A DNA stretch of 50,629 nt from Ornatilinea sp. (GTDB lineage Bacteria > Chloroflexota > Anaerolineae > Anaerolineales > Anaerolineaceae): NCBI GenBank assembly GCA_018433975.1, contig JAHDQE010000040.1, positions 1-50,629 on the forward strand. The letters are read 5' to 3'. Position 1 is the stretch's first letter; every line of letters starts with the position of its first letter. The notes under the pieces are model-generated. The model searched no databases. It saw only the letters and a list, made by a program, of their open reading frames with translations, and had not been told where the DNA came from. Below are positions 25,302 to 34,785 of this stretch, piece after piece. Position numbers and translations under genes: made by a program.

Positions 25302-27536
25302 ATGAAAATTGAAACTTTAATGGAAATGCTCCCGGAAAAATACAGCATCGTGGATCGCGATCTGATAACACGTGCTTATTATTTCGCTGAAAAGGCCCAT
25401 GAAGGCCAATTCCGCGCTTCCGGTGAACCCTATATCACCCATTGCGTCGCGGTCGCTTCCATCCTGGCTGAGCTCAGCATGCCTTCGGTAGTCGTAATTG
25501 CCGGTTTGCTGCATGATACCGTTGAAGACACTACAGTCACCCTGAAAGATGTCGAACAAGAATTTGGAGAGGAAGCTGCCAAATTAGTGGATGGGGTCAC
25601 CAAATTGACCAATCTGCCGCGAGTTTCACGGGGTGACCAGCATTCGGGTCCACAGCAAGCAATTGACGAAGAAGACGATGATGACGAAGCTTATGAAGCC
25701 GATCAAGAAGATGGAAGTATTCGCTCCAGTCGACGCGATCTGCGTAATGAAACGCTCCGAAAAACTTTCGTTGCCATGGGTGAGGATATCCGGGTAATTT
25801 TGATCAAACTGGCCGACCGTCTGCATAATATGCGCACCCTGGGTTACATGCCCGAACATAAACGCAGGAGAATCGCTCAGGAAACCCGGGATATTTTCGC
25901 CCCATTGGCCAATCGCCTTGGAATCTGGCACATCAAATGGGAGCTTGAAGATCTGGCTTTTCGTTATCTTGAGCCACAAGAATACAAAGAAATTGCCGAA
26001 AACCTGGCCGAACGACGGACATCTCGCGAAGATAAAATCAACACCATTATCGAACAACTTCACACGATGATGGAAAAAGCCGGAATTCAGGCTGAAATCT
26101 CCGGACGCCCCAAACACTTCTATTCCATCTATAGAAAAATGCAGGACAAAAGCCGGGCTTTTGATATGGTGATGGATTTACGGGGCGTACGGCTCATCGT
26201 TCCGGATATTCCCTCTTGTTATGCCGCTCTCGGTATCATCCACACCCAGTGGCGTCCTATTCCTCAGGAATTTGACGATTACATTGCCGCGCCAAAAGAT
26301 AATTTTTACCAATCCCTGCATACAGCGGTCATCTATGAAGATGGCAAACCACTGGAAGTACAAATCCGTACATACGAAATGCACCAGAATGCCGAATACG
26401 GTATTGCAGCACACTGGCGATATAAAGAGAAGTTCAAACAGCAGGATAAAGCCTACGAACAGCGTGTCAACTGGCTCAGGCGCTTAATGGAATGGAGACA
26501 GGAAGTTGAAGACGCGCAGGAATTTGTTGAGGGGATGAAAAGCGATGTATTTGACGACCGGGTATATGTTTTTACCCCGCGCGGCGATATCATCGACCTG
26601 CCCGCGAATTCCACCCCAATTGACTTCGCCTACCATGTTCACACCGAAATTGGTCACCGCTGTCGCGGGGCAAAGATCAACGGGAAATTGGTAAACCTGG
26701 AATACACTCTTAAAACCGGTGACCAGGTTGTCATCCTCACGGCCAAAAAAGGCGGCCCCAGCCGTGACTGGCTCAACCCCAATCTCGGACTGGTCAAGAC
26801 GCAGCGTGCACGCTCAAAAATCCGTCAGTGGTTTAAAAAACAAGACCACGACCAGAACATGTCACACGGGAAACTGGTCTTTGAAAAAGAGCTCCAAAGG
26901 CTTGGAATCGGAGAAGTCGACCTCAATGGTCTTCTGAATAAATTTGAGTATAAAAACACAGAAGACTTATATGCGGCTTTGGGATGCGGCGATATATCCA
27001 TCAAAAGGATCATAAACGCTTTACCCGAAGCCGAGCAAGAAATCGAGCCGCTGCTCCAACCTCGCCCCACAACGGATGTGCTTGAGCATGGGAATGCAGT
27101 CACCGTGGTTGGATTAAAGGGGATTCTGACCAATATTGCCAAATGCTGCAATCCTGTTCCCGGCGATGAAATTGTTGGATACATTACTCGAGGGCGAGGA
27201 GCCACCATTCACCGGAAAGACTGCCCAAACATGCTTCGAATGCAGGAGCACGACAGGGAAAGGATTGTTAAAGTCTCCTGGGGACAGCCCCAGCGGACTT
27301 ACCCGGTTAACGTTCAAATCAAAGCATACGACCGTCAGGGCCTGATGGGAGACATTTATAATGTCATTAACAATGAAGGGGTTAATATTTCAGATATCAA
27401 CCTCAAAGTTACTCACAACCTGGCTGCTATAAAGCTCATCCTGGAAATTGGAAACATTGAACAACTCAGCAAAGTTCTCAATCGGATCGAGAACCTGCCG
27501 AATGTGCTTGAGGCACAGCGTCTCAGGCCGGGATAA
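25302..27536 (+). CDS. rel: bifunctional (p)ppGpp synthetase/hydrolase (Rel/SpoT family)
   Basis: The 744-residue protein has the family's full order: an HD hydrolase domain with H47, H71-D72 and 'ADRLHNM' (D172), the synthetase domain ('RPKHFYSIYRKM', 'NFYQSLHTAVI', 'LEVQIRTYEMHQNAEYGIAAHWRYK'), TGS ('VYVFTPRGDIIDLPANSTPIDFAYHVH'), a zinc-finger-like 'AKCCNPVPGDEIVGY' and a C-terminal ACT domain. HD residues are intact, so both making and breaking the stringent alarmone are expected. Between 'VDGVTKL' and 'NETLRK' (about 106-148) there is an extra polar stretch with runs of Asp/Glu, longer than in common Rel proteins. No strong Shine-Dalgarno is visible. Confidence 0.96.
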   Translation: MKIETLMEMLPEKYSIVDRDLITRAYYFAEKAHEGQFRASGEPYITHCVAVASILAELSMPSVVVIAGLLHDTVEDTTVTLKDVEQEFGEEAAKLVDGVTKLTNLPRVSRGDQHSGPQQAIDEEDDDDEAYEADQEDGSIRSSRRDLRNETLRKTFVAMGEDIRVILIKLADRLHNMRTLGYMPEHKRRRIAQETRDIFAPLANRLGIWHIKWELEDLAFRYLEPQEYKEIAENLAERRTSREDKINTIIEQLHTMMEKAGIQAEISGRPKHFYSIYRKMQDKSRAFDMVMDLRGVRLIVPDIPSCYAALGIIHTQWRPIPQEFDDYIAAPKDNFYQSLHTAVIYEDGKPLEVQIRTYEMHQNAEYGIAAHWRYKEKFKQQDKAYEQRVNWLRRLMEWRQEVEDAQEFVEGMKSDVFDDRVYVFTPRGDIIDLPANSTPIDFAYHVHTEIGHRCRGAKINGKLVNLEYTLKTGDQVVILTAKKGGPSRDWLNPNLGLVKTQRARSKIRQWFKKQDHDQNMSHGKLVFEKELQRLGIGEVDLNGLLNKFEYKNTEDLYAALGCGDISIKRIINALPEAEQEIEPLLQPRPTTDVLEHGNAVTVVGLKGILTNIAKCCNPVPGDEIVGYITRGRGATIHRKDCPNMLRMQEHDRERIVKVSWGQPQRTYPVNVQIKAYDRQGLMGDIYNVINNEGVNISDINLKVTHNLAAIKLILEIGNIEQLSKVLNRIENLPNVLEAQRLRPG

Positions 27537-27555
27537 TTTTCACCTTTCAAGTCGT

Positions 27556-27588
27556 TAAAAGAAATAAGCCCCAGATTTTATCTGGGGC
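27556..27588 (-). terminator. terminator after tRNA-Gln/gltX, also behind rel
   Basis: GCCCCAGAT/ATCTGGGGC (27568-27576, 27580-27588) has a 3-nt loop. On the minus strand it is followed by TTATTTCTTTT, so it best fits the end of the gltX and tRNA-Gln transcript; on the plus strand it lacks a T-tract but may help end rel. Confidence 0.75.
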
Positions 27589-27597
27589 CATTCTATA

Positions 27598-27671
27598 TGG
27601 CTGGGGGTGAAGGATTCGAACCTCCACATACGGATTCAGAGTCCGCTGTCCTACCGTTAGACGAACCCCCA
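27598..27671 (-). tRNA. tRNA-Gln (anticodon CTG)
   Basis: On the minus strand the acceptor TGGGGGT pairs with ACCCCCA, starting with the U1-A72 pair typical of tRNA-Gln. The anticodon stem GCGGA/TCCGT surrounds loop CTCTGAA (anticodon CTG), and the T-arm loop is TTCGAAT. Discriminator G is followed by an encoded CCA. It lies 61 bp behind gltX on the same strand with no terminator between. Confidence 0.95.
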
Positions 27672-27732
27672 CCGTCACAGGACAATAATACCATAACTCA
27701 AATTATCCGTCTAGATTATCACTCATTTCTTT

Positions 27733-29226
27733 TCAAATTAATTCTTCAAGAAGAAGAACCGCATTCCGTAATCGTGAAAGCACTTTTTCCTTGCCGATAA
27801 TCTCCATACATTCAAACAAGGGCGGGCTGACTGTTTGTCCGGTCACTGCTACACGAATTATTCCAAAGACTTGTCCGGGTTTGTAACCCAATTTCTCTAC
27901 AAGATCGCGCATGGGGGGTTCGGCCGTTTCGGGAGCCATCGATTCAACCTGTGATAATACTGCAAGAGACTGGCGGGCAATCTCTGCCGATTCGGCTGCT
28001 GTAGTTTTTTTGGCGACCAGTTCTTCCGCTGGTGGCGTGATTTCATCTTTGAAGAAAAATTCGGCAAACCGCGGCGCGTCATCAAAAGTCACCATGCGTT
28101 CACGAATCAATGGGATTATTTTTGTAAGCAAAGTATCGTCCACAGAATAACCCAATTTCTCAAATTGCGGCCGTACCCATTTTTTTAATTCCTCGGTAGA
28201 CAGGCTGCGAATGTGAAGCCCATTAAAATGATCCAGTTTAGAAAAATTGATCGCTGCCGGAGAAGGATTAAGTTTTTCAATACTGAATTTTTCGACCAGG
28301 TCTTCCAAAGTGAAAAATTCGGTATGGTCATCATAACTCCATCCCATTAAAGCAATCCAGTTGTCCAGTGCTTGCGGCAAATATCCAAACCCCTCAAAGT
28401 CCCGCACAAAGATAGAATAGCCGTCTCCACCAAGCTCCGCAACATCCCGCTTACTCATCTTCCCTTTTCCACTCGGTTTTAAGAAGACAGAAAGGTGTAC
28501 AAATTTAGGCATTTCCCAGCCAAAAGCCCGGTAAAGCAGTGTATGCAGCGGAAAAGTTGGCAGCCATTCGGAACCACGGAAAACATGCGTGATTTTCATC
28601 AAATGATCATCGACCATTGCTGCCAGGTGGTAAAGTGCCCATCCATCCGATTTGACCAGCACAGAATCATCAATTATCTCATTATTGATTGTGATCTCTC
28701 CGCGCAGCTCATCATACACCGTGGTAGAACCTTCTTTCGGGCTTTTAAAGCGGATCACATAGGGCTCTCCGTTTGCAATCCGGCGCTCTGCCTCTTCTCG
28801 GGGAATATTCCGGCAGGTACCATCATAGTGCAAAGGCTCTTTCCGTTTCTGACGCTCCTGCCGGACCTGAGCTAATCGCTCCGGTGTACAGAAACAGTAA
28901 AAAGCATCTCCAGATTCGATCAATTTTTGGGCATGTTCAAGATAAATTTCTTTTCGCTCCGATTGACGGTAAGGCCCATAAGGGCCACCCACATCGGGCC
29001 CTTCATCCCATTGCAAACCGAGCCAACGCAAGCCGGACATTTGCTCCGCCTCTGCATCTTCCACAAATCGCCGGCGGTCGGTATCCTCAATCCGTAAAAT
29101 AAACTGGCCGCCGGTTTTATGCGCCAGAAGATAATTGAACAGGGCCGTCCGGGCGCCGCCTAAGTGTAAATATCCCGTAGGGGATGGCGCATATCGGACA
29201 CGTGCTGCTTTTATTTGATCAGTCAT
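27733..29226 (-). CDS. gltX: glutamyl-tRNA synthetase
   Basis: The 497-residue class I synthetase has the HIGH-region 'YAPSPTGYLHLGGARTALFNYLLA' near the N-terminus, 'ILRIEDTDRRRFVEDAE', and the KMSKS-equivalent 'GKMSKRDVAEL' in the middle. An all-helical anticodon-binding C-terminal half follows. It charges tRNA-Glu. In bacteria lacking glutaminyl-tRNA synthetase, GluRS is often non-discriminating and also charges tRNA-Gln for GatCAB; the adjacent tRNA-Gln gene makes that idea attractive, but the sequence does not prove it. It lies 10 bp after rodA at the end of the mre-min operon. Confidence 0.97.
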   Translation of the reverse strand: MTDQIKAARVRYAPSPTGYLHLGGARTALFNYLLAHKTGGQFILRIEDTDRRRFVEDAEAEQMSGLRWLGLQWDEGPDVGGPYGPYRQSERKEIYLEHAQKLIESGDAFYCFCTPERLAQVRQERQKRKEPLHYDGTCRNIPREEAERRIANGEPYVIRFKSPKEGSTTVYDELRGEITINNEIIDDSVLVKSDGWALYHLAAMVDDHLMKITHVFRGSEWLPTFPLHTLLYRAFGWEMPKFVHLSVFLKPSGKGKMSKRDVAELGGDGYSIFVRDFEGFGYLPQALDNWIALMGWSYDDHTEFFTLEDLVEKFSIEKLNPSPAAINFSKLDHFNGLHIRSLSTEELKKWVRPQFEKLGYSVDDTLLTKIIPLIRERMVTFDDAPRFAEFFFKDEITPPAEELVAKKTTAAESAEIARQSLAVLSQVESMAPETAEPPMRDLVEKLGYKPGQVFGIIRVAVTGQTVSPPLFECMEIIGKEKVLSRLRNAVLLLEELI

Positions 29227-29236
29227 AATTCTCCAC

Positions 29237-30334
29237 TCAAAATTCCAGGGTTTTATTGCGTGCTACAACGCTTTCAACAAGTCCAATGCCAAAACACAAA
29301 GAAAGCAAAGAACTCCCACCATAGCTGATAAAAGGAAGTGTCAATCCTGTAACCGGAATAACATTCAGATTAACGCCGATATTCACTGCCGTTTGGAAAA
29401 AAATAAGAGTTGCAAATCCAAACGCAATCAGACCACCGTAAAGATCACTCGCTATTCGAGCTGCCCGAACGCACCGCAGAATAACAAAAATTAACAAAAG
29501 AATAACGATCACAGTCCCAACAAAGCCGAACTCAGCCGCCATCGCTGAGAAAATGAAGTCCGTATGCCGGACTTTCAGGAAGCGCAGTTGAACCTGTGAG
29601 CTGTGTCCATACCCCTGACCAAACCACCCGCCAGAACCGATGGTTACTAATGCCTGCTCTACATTGTATTCATTACCATGACGCGCGTTTGGGTCCGGAA
29701 AAAGGAAGGTGATAATTCTGGCCTGTTGATATTCTTCCAGGAATGGAAATGCCAATCCGGAAATTACCACAGCAGCCAGGCCCAGAACAATCATATAGCG
29801 AACGGGTAAACCCGCCATCCACAGTAAGGCAAACCAGATCACAACCAATACAATTGAGGTACTGAGGTCCGGTTGAAGCAGCACCCAAACAGTGATTCCC
29901 AGAGCCAATAAACCACTACGCACAACCCATAGAAAATCATGTGGTTCGTGATAGCTATTCTGAAAATAATTTGCCATCACAAGAATCATGACAATCTTTG
30001 CAAGTTCGGATGGTTGAATAACCGCAAAACCAATGTCCAACCACCGTTGGGCGCCAAAACTGACCTGTCCTAAAACGAAAATGATGGCCAAAAATGCCAC
30101 AATCACAATATACATGATCCGCGACAGAGACGCCCAATAGTGATAATCCACCAGTGCAACGCCCAGCATAACAGCAATACCTATTACAAAAAATAGAATC
30201 TGACGTGGAATATATTCTGCAAGCACTTCGTTCCCGGCAATTGCGGAACGAATCATGACAATTCCGAACACTCCGAGAAACACAACCGATCCAAACAGCC
30301 AGAAATCAAAATGTCGCCAAAATTCACGTTTCAT
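29237..30334 (-). CDS. rodA: RodA, peptidoglycan glycosyltransferase of the elongasome (SEDS family)
   Basis: The 365-residue polytopic membrane protein has about ten helices. SEDS hallmarks are visible: 'WLDIGFAVIQPSELAKIVMILVMANYF', 'LQPDLSTSIVLVVIWFALLWMAG', 'GYGHSSQVQLRFLKVRHTDFIFSAMAAEFGFVGT' and 'IPVTGLTLPFISYGGSSLL'. RodA polymerises glycan strands with PBP2. Its company (mreBCD, mrdA) supports RodA rather than FtsW. It sits 35 bp behind minE and 10 bp before gltX. Confidence 0.95.
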   Translation of the reverse strand: MKREFWRHFDFWLFGSVVFLGVFGIVMIRSAIAGNEVLAEYIPRQILFFVIGIAVMLGVALVDYHYWASLSRIMYIVIVAFLAIIFVLGQVSFGAQRWLDIGFAVIQPSELAKIVMILVMANYFQNSYHEPHDFLWVVRSGLLALGITVWVLLQPDLSTSIVLVVIWFALLWMAGLPVRYMIVLGLAAVVISGLAFPFLEEYQQARIITFLFPDPNARHGNEYNVEQALVTIGSGGWFGQGYGHSSQVQLRFLKVRHTDFIFSAMAAEFGFVGTVIVILLLIFVILRCVRAARIASDLYGGLIAFGFATLIFFQTAVNIGVNLNVIPVTGLTLPFISYGGSSLLSLCFGIGLVESVVARNKTLEF

Positions 30335-30369
30335 ATTATCAAAGTACCATTAAACGCAGCGTGAAGATA

Positions 30370-30633
30370 TTACCGTCTCCGCTGAGGCGCTTTTAACGGA
30401 ATATCTGCCACCAGCCGCTGCTCACGGCCCTCTTGAGTCACCCGGATCACAACCGCATTCGGATCAATCTCAATATAACGGGAAATTGCTTCCAGAATTT
30501 CGTTTTTCATTAATTCAACAGATTTGGGCGAAAGGTCCGTACGGTCATGAATTAACACCAATTTCAATCGCTCCTTGGCATTATCTGCGCTCTTCGTTTT
30601 GTCACCTTTTAAAAAATCCATCCACCCGGCCAT
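30370..30633 (-). CDS. minE: cell division topological specificity factor MinE
   Basis: At 87 residues it has the usual length for MinE. It includes 'AKERLKLVLIHDRTDLSPKSVELMKNEILEAISRYIEIDP' (MinD-contact strand/helix, residues 20-60) and the C-terminal beta-rich topological domain. MinE stimulates MinD ATPase and drives pole-to-pole oscillation of MinCD so that FtsZ assembles at mid-cell. It starts 2 bp after minD stops. Confidence 0.96.
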   Translation of the reverse strand: MAGWMDFLKGDKTKSADNAKERLKLVLIHDRTDLSPKSVELMKNEILEAISRYIEIDPNAVVIRVTQEGREQRLVADIPLKAPQRRR

Positions 30634-30635
30634 GA

Positions 30636-31439
30636 TTAATCACCTCCTGACCGGAGCATACCGGTAATCCGTTGAAAGAAACCGCCTTTCTCATCCAGAT
30701 CAAGGAAAGGCACTTCGTTTCCTTGCAAGCGTTTGGCAATATTTCGGAAAGCCTGACCCGCTTTTGATTTATCATCAAGCGCAATCGGCAGGCCCCGGTT
30801 CGTACTGACAACCACATTCTCGTCTTCAGGAACAATCCCGATGATATTAATTGCCAAAAGTTCTACAACATCATCCGCAGTGAGCATATCACCGCGTTTC
30901 ACCATTAACGGATTTAATCGATTGAGCACCAGCTCTGCGGGACCTTTTTCTTCCGCTTCAACCAGACCGATAATTCGATCCGCATCCCGCACGGCAGAAA
31001 CCTCCGGATTTGTCACAACCAGTACGCGGTCAGCCGGAGCAATTGCATTTCGAAAGCCCCGTTCGATCCCTGCTGGCGAATCAATAAATATCCAATCGCA
31101 ATCCGGTTTAAGCTGCTCACAAAGGCGCACCATATCACTGGGTGAAACAGCAGATTTATCTCTGGTTTGGGCAGCAGGGATCAAAAACAAGTTCTCAAAA
31201 TGCTTGTCCTTGATCATCGCCTGGCGCAGCCGGCAGCGTCCTTCTACTACATCGACAAGATCATAAACAATCCGGTTCTCCAATCCCATCACCACATCCA
31301 GATTGCGAAGACCAATATCGCCATCAATACAAACCACTCGCTCCCCTAACTTCGCAAGGGCAAATGCAACATTTGCCGTGGTTGTGGTTTTTCCTACACC
31401 ACCTTTTCCTGACGTAATCGTAACGGTTATGGCTGTCAT
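30636..31439 (-). CDS. minD: septum site-determining ATPase MinD
   Basis: The 267-residue ParA/MinD ATPase has the deviant Walker A 'GKGGVGKTTT' (residues 10-19), 'VVCIDGDIGLRNLDVVMGLENRIVYDLVDV' and 'DWIFIDSPAGIERGF'. The C-terminal amphipathic membrane-targeting helix is 'GGFFQRITGMLR'. The ATG at 31439 was chosen because GAGAGGA lies just upstream and it overlaps the minC stop (ATGA); the longer frame adds eight residues not found in MinD. MinD recruits MinC to the membrane. Confidence 0.96.
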   Translation of the reverse strand: MTAITVTITSGKGGVGKTTTTANVAFALAKLGERVVCIDGDIGLRNLDVVMGLENRIVYDLVDVVEGRCRLRQAMIKDKHFENLFLIPAAQTRDKSAVSPSDMVRLCEQLKPDCDWIFIDSPAGIERGFRNAIAPADRVLVVTNPEVSAVRDADRIIGLVEAEEKGPAELVLNRLNPLMVKRGDMLTADDVVELLAINIIGIVPEDENVVVSTNRGLPIALDDKSKAGQAFRNIAKRLQGNEVPFLDLDEKGGFFQRITGMLRSGGD

Positions 31440-32146
31440 CTTCCTCTCTCTCCATGATTCCATGGCTCTGCGATTACTTGCCCTTCTTTAATGCTGGCAA
31501 TTTCCGGTTGCGATTTTCCTTTGCGCTTTGGCGCTGTCGAGATATACTCTGAAATTCGCAGTTGTGTAGGCGCCAGATCCAGTGCACACACAATTGCTTT
31601 TTCGTTGCCTTCCGCACCCGCGTGAACCATTCCTCTTAATTTTCCCCAAACAACAATATTTCCACCCGCAATAATTTCAGCGCCCGGGTTTACATCGCCA
31701 ATTACCACTACATGCCCTTGAAAGGAGATTTTAAACCCTGAACGGAGTGTGCGCTGGACCAATACCGCCTCGTCTCCGGAAAGCGCAGTTTCTAACGGCT
31801 TCACTTTGCGTTCTGCTCTGGGTGTTGAAAGACGAGTAGCCAGGCCCATGTTTTGTGCGGATTGTACAGTGGTTGGTGAATTGCTTAATACTGCCCATAA
31901 ATTTACATTATGATCAGACAATTGATCACGCAGACTTCCCATTTCCACAGCATGTAAAATTTGGTTGCCGACGTCCAACGCAATTCTGGCGCCTTTAAAG
32001 AAATTGACTCGCTCATCGATATGCTTCATCAGCGCTTCTTGAAGTTCAGGCCAGTCACCATCCCCAAGCGTGATCAAAAGACCATCGCGAATTCCCTTAA
32101 TCTGGACTTTTATCCGATTCTCCAACACTATTCTCGATTCTGACAA
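31436..32146 (-). CDS. minC: septum formation inhibitor MinC
   Basis: The 236-residue protein has an N-terminal FtsZ-interacting domain ('VQIKGIRDGLLITLGDGDW...', about 12-95) and a C-terminal beta-helix dimer domain ('GHVVVIGDVNPGAEIIAGGNIVVWGKLRGMVHAG', about 145-180). The latter is the MinC signature for MinD binding. MinC blocks FtsZ assembly near the poles. Its stop overlaps the minD start; it begins 55 bp after mrdA ends. Confidence 0.95.
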   Translation of the reverse strand: MSESRIVLENRIKVQIKGIRDGLLITLGDGDWPELQEALMKHIDERVNFFKGARIALDVGNQILHAVEMGSLRDQLSDHNVNLWAVLSNSPTTVQSAQNMGLATRLSTPRAERKVKPLETALSGDEAVLVQRTLRSGFKISFQGHVVVIGDVNPGAEIIAGGNIVVWGKLRGMVHAGAEGNEKAIVCALDLAPTQLRISEYISTAPKRKGKSQPEIASIKEGQVIAEPWNHGERGR

Positions 32147-32201
32147 TTTCAGCCATTTCCCTTTACAATTTAATAATTATATCAAGACTACGCGCAGAAT
32201 G

Positions 32202-34280
32202 CTACGATCCACCCGGAGTAGAATCAATTGCCTTTAACTCAAAATAGGCTTCCATCACCTGGCGGACGATTGGTGCCGCCACACTCGCCCCTTCACCGCC
32301 ATTATACACAAAAGCAACCACAGCAATTTCAGGGTCATCATAAGGAGCATATCCAACATACCACGAATGTGTAGGCCAGTTGCCTGGCGAACAAAGGTTT
32401 TTAGATTGTGCGACATTATCACAGTATTCTGCGGTACCGGTTTTTCCGGCCGTTTGAATCTCAAAACCTTCAAAAGTTCCTTCACCGGTTCCACCCGTAA
32501 TCGTCAGACGCATCCCGGCTTTTGCCTGTTCAACAACCCAGGGTTCAACAACCCGTTTTTCTTCGGTGGGGAAATTCCGCTCATCGTAAACCGTGATCAC
32601 CGGATCTTTGGTAATATCCCAGACTAACTCCGGCTCAAAGGGTTCAACAATATTCCCTTCTGCGTCCAGAACGTCATGAACCAGAGTAGGTTTCATATAT
32701 TTGCCATCATTCGCCAGCACACTGAAAGAAACCAATACCTGAAGCGGCGTAGAAAGCACATACCCCTGTCCCATTGCGGCAATATAAGTATCACCCGTCG
32801 CCCAGTTTTCGCCGACATTAACCCGTTTCCAATTGGGGTCCGGAACCAGGCCGCTGGCTTCACCCGGTAATTCAATCCCGGTTTCTCGTCCGTATCCCAG
32901 GGCTCTTGCATATTCCGAGAGCCGCCATACGCCCAGCCCTTCCGGCACTTCATCTTCGAAACCACCGGTAATTTTATAAAAATATACGTCGCAGGAATAA
33001 GCTACTCCATGCTGGAAATCCACCATTCCATGACCGGTCTCCTGCCAGCAAACATAATCCCTGGGGGTGCCCGGGTCGTTCGGGCTGAATTTTTGGTTAA
33101 TGGTAATCTTCCCTACTTCAGGGCATTCCAATTTTTGCGTTGCCGTCACCACACCTTCATTCAAAGCGCCAATCGCTGCCGCCATCTTATAAACGGATCC
33201 GGGAGGATGTTCAGCTGAAATAGCATGATTGAATAAAGGACGGTTCTGGTCACGGGTTAATTGCTCATAATAATAGGCAGGTATAAAACGTGCCATACGG
33301 TTGTTTTCATAACTTGGATAAGAGACCAGCGACAGGATTTCACCCGTCTTTGGGTTTATGGCAATCACCACACCGTTTGAAGAACGGATTTCATTAAAAT
33401 AGGTATTCCAGAAATCCATTTCGGCTACAAGCGCTTCTTTTGCAGCACTTTGAAGGCGTGTATCAATGGTCAACCGGACATTATTTCCCGGAATCGGGTC
33501 AATAGGTGGCTCTAAATCACGAAGTTCCTGCCCGGCCACATCCTCTTCAACAACCCGTTTCCCGTTGGTTCCACCCAAGATGTCCTGCAGAGTAAATTCT
33601 ACACCGGCATACCCCACTTTATCACGGTTCGGCACAAATCCTTTTGCCTTATAATCTTCTTCCAAAATCTCTGGAATAGGACCTAAAAAACCGATGATTT
33701 CTGCGGTCAGTTCTCCAGTAGGATAATCTCGTACCGAATCGACTTCAATCCCAACCCCCGGCCAATCAGAAGACCGCTCTTCAATTTCCAGAGCCACTTC
33801 CTTGTCAACATCACATTTAATTCGGATCGGAGAATACGGAGCATTGGTGTCCCCAATGAAAACAATCTCGGAAATACCCAGCTCATTATCACATTCTTTA
33901 AAAGTCCGTACCGTCGTTTCATCCTCTAAATCACCCTGATTCACCGGGATATCAATTAAAGCCGAAAGCTTCCGGTAAATTCCCTGAATATCCCCTTCGT
34001 TTACAGGTAAGTCGGCAGGGGTAATAACCACATTATAAGAAGCCACATTACGTGCAAGCACAAAATCATTGCGGTCGTAAATCACCCCTCGCCGGGTAGG
34101 CTCATTGACTTCGGTAATGCGATTTTCTTCCGCTTGAGCCTGGTAATCTTCCCCTTCCACAATCTGCAGCAGGTACAACCGAAAGATATAGAAACCAAAT
34201 ACCAGCCCAATGGCGCCAAAAAACATGATCAAACGCCAGCGCTCAAAGTTTCCCTTTTTAAGAATTTCAGGTTTGTTCAT
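32202..34280 (-). CDS. mrdA: penicillin-binding protein 2 (elongasome transpeptidase)
   Basis: The 692-residue class B PBP has an N-terminal membrane helix (about 15-40) and a PBP dimer domain ('EPTRRGVIYDRNDFVLARN', 60-78). Its transpeptidase domain has the three active-site motifs S362-VY-K365, S429-C-D431 (the SxN position as commonly seen in PBP2) and K613-T-G. With RodA it builds the lateral wall under MreB. Its start overlaps the mreD stop by 4 bp. Confidence 0.96.
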   Translation of the reverse strand: MNKPEILKKGNFERWRLIMFFGAIGLVFGFYIFRLYLLQIVEGEDYQAQAEENRITEVNEPTRRGVIYDRNDFVLARNVASYNVVITPADLPVNEGDIQGIYRKLSALIDIPVNQGDLEDETTVRTFKECDNELGISEIVFIGDTNAPYSPIRIKCDVDKEVALEIEERSSDWPGVGIEVDSVRDYPTGELTAEIIGFLGPIPEILEEDYKAKGFVPNRDKVGYAGVEFTLQDILGGTNGKRVVEEDVAGQELRDLEPPIDPIPGNNVRLTIDTRLQSAAKEALVAEMDFWNTYFNEIRSSNGVVIAINPKTGEILSLVSYPSYENNRMARFIPAYYYEQLTRDQNRPLFNHAISAEHPPGSVYKMAAAIGALNEGVVTATQKLECPEVGKITINQKFSPNDPGTPRDYVCWQETGHGMVDFQHGVAYSCDVYFYKITGGFEDEVPEGLGVWRLSEYARALGYGRETGIELPGEASGLVPDPNWKRVNVGENWATGDTYIAAMGQGYVLSTPLQVLVSFSVLANDGKYMKPTLVHDVLDAEGNIVEPFEPELVWDITKDPVITVYDERNFPTEEKRVVEPWVVEQAKAGMRLTITGGTGEGTFEGFEIQTAGKTGTAEYCDNVAQSKNLCSPGNWPTHSWYVGYAPYDDPEIAVVAFVYNGGEGASVAAPIVRQVMEAYFELKAIDSTPGGS

Positions 34281-34777
34281 ACTTCATCCTCTGCCGGGTA
34301 AAGCCACCTGGCAAGATCTTTTATCAATAAGTAAACCGGTAACGCAAAGATTAAGTTTAACATCGTGCTGGGTAAAGTCACCAGGGATATCCCATCACCA
34401 AAGGATACTGGCGTTCCCACAAATTGCAAATCCAAAATCGTCAGGATGTTCATCAAAAATGTTCCAACGACCGTTACGAACAACATCGCCAAAACCGGCG
34501 TCTGCCAGACTCGTCTTTGCGTCCATCTCGCTAAAAAAGTTACCAATGTATAGCCGATAAGCGGGAGATAGATAGGTAAAGCGGATACAAAACCCACCAG
34601 CAAACCACCCGCAATTGTCCATTCCCAGGCTGTTTTGACCCGATCTTGCAGTGCCCATGAAATGAGGACCAGCAGCATCAGATCGGCAGTTCCTGCCAGC
34701 AAAGGCAAACTGCTGACAACAATGGTCTGGGTCATCAATGTAAGGATTAAAACTACGGCGGCAACTAATCGGGACAC
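34277..34777 (-). CDS. mreD: rod shape-determining membrane protein MreD
   Basis: The 166-residue hydrophobic protein has five or six membrane helices and only short loops, fitting MreD in size and layout, although MreD proteins share little sequence. Position between mreC (8 bp upstream) and mrdA (4-bp overlap) is the main evidence. MreD links MreC to the elongasome in the membrane. Confidence 0.88.
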   Translation of the reverse strand: MSRLVAAVVLILTLMTQTIVVSSLPLLAGTADLMLLVLISWALQDRVKTAWEWTIAGGLLVGFVSALPIYLPLIGYTLVTFLARWTQRRVWQTPVLAMLFVTVVGTFLMNILTILDLQFVGTPVSFGDGISLVTLPSTMLNLIFALPVYLLIKDLARWLYPAEDEV

Positions 34778-34785
34778 GGAAAAAG

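Noticed and set aside
27597..27800. Open frame on the plus strand across tRNA-Gln (MAGGEGFEPPHT...)
   Set aside because: Antisense of a tRNA gene and overlapping the end of gltX; no independent coding evidence.
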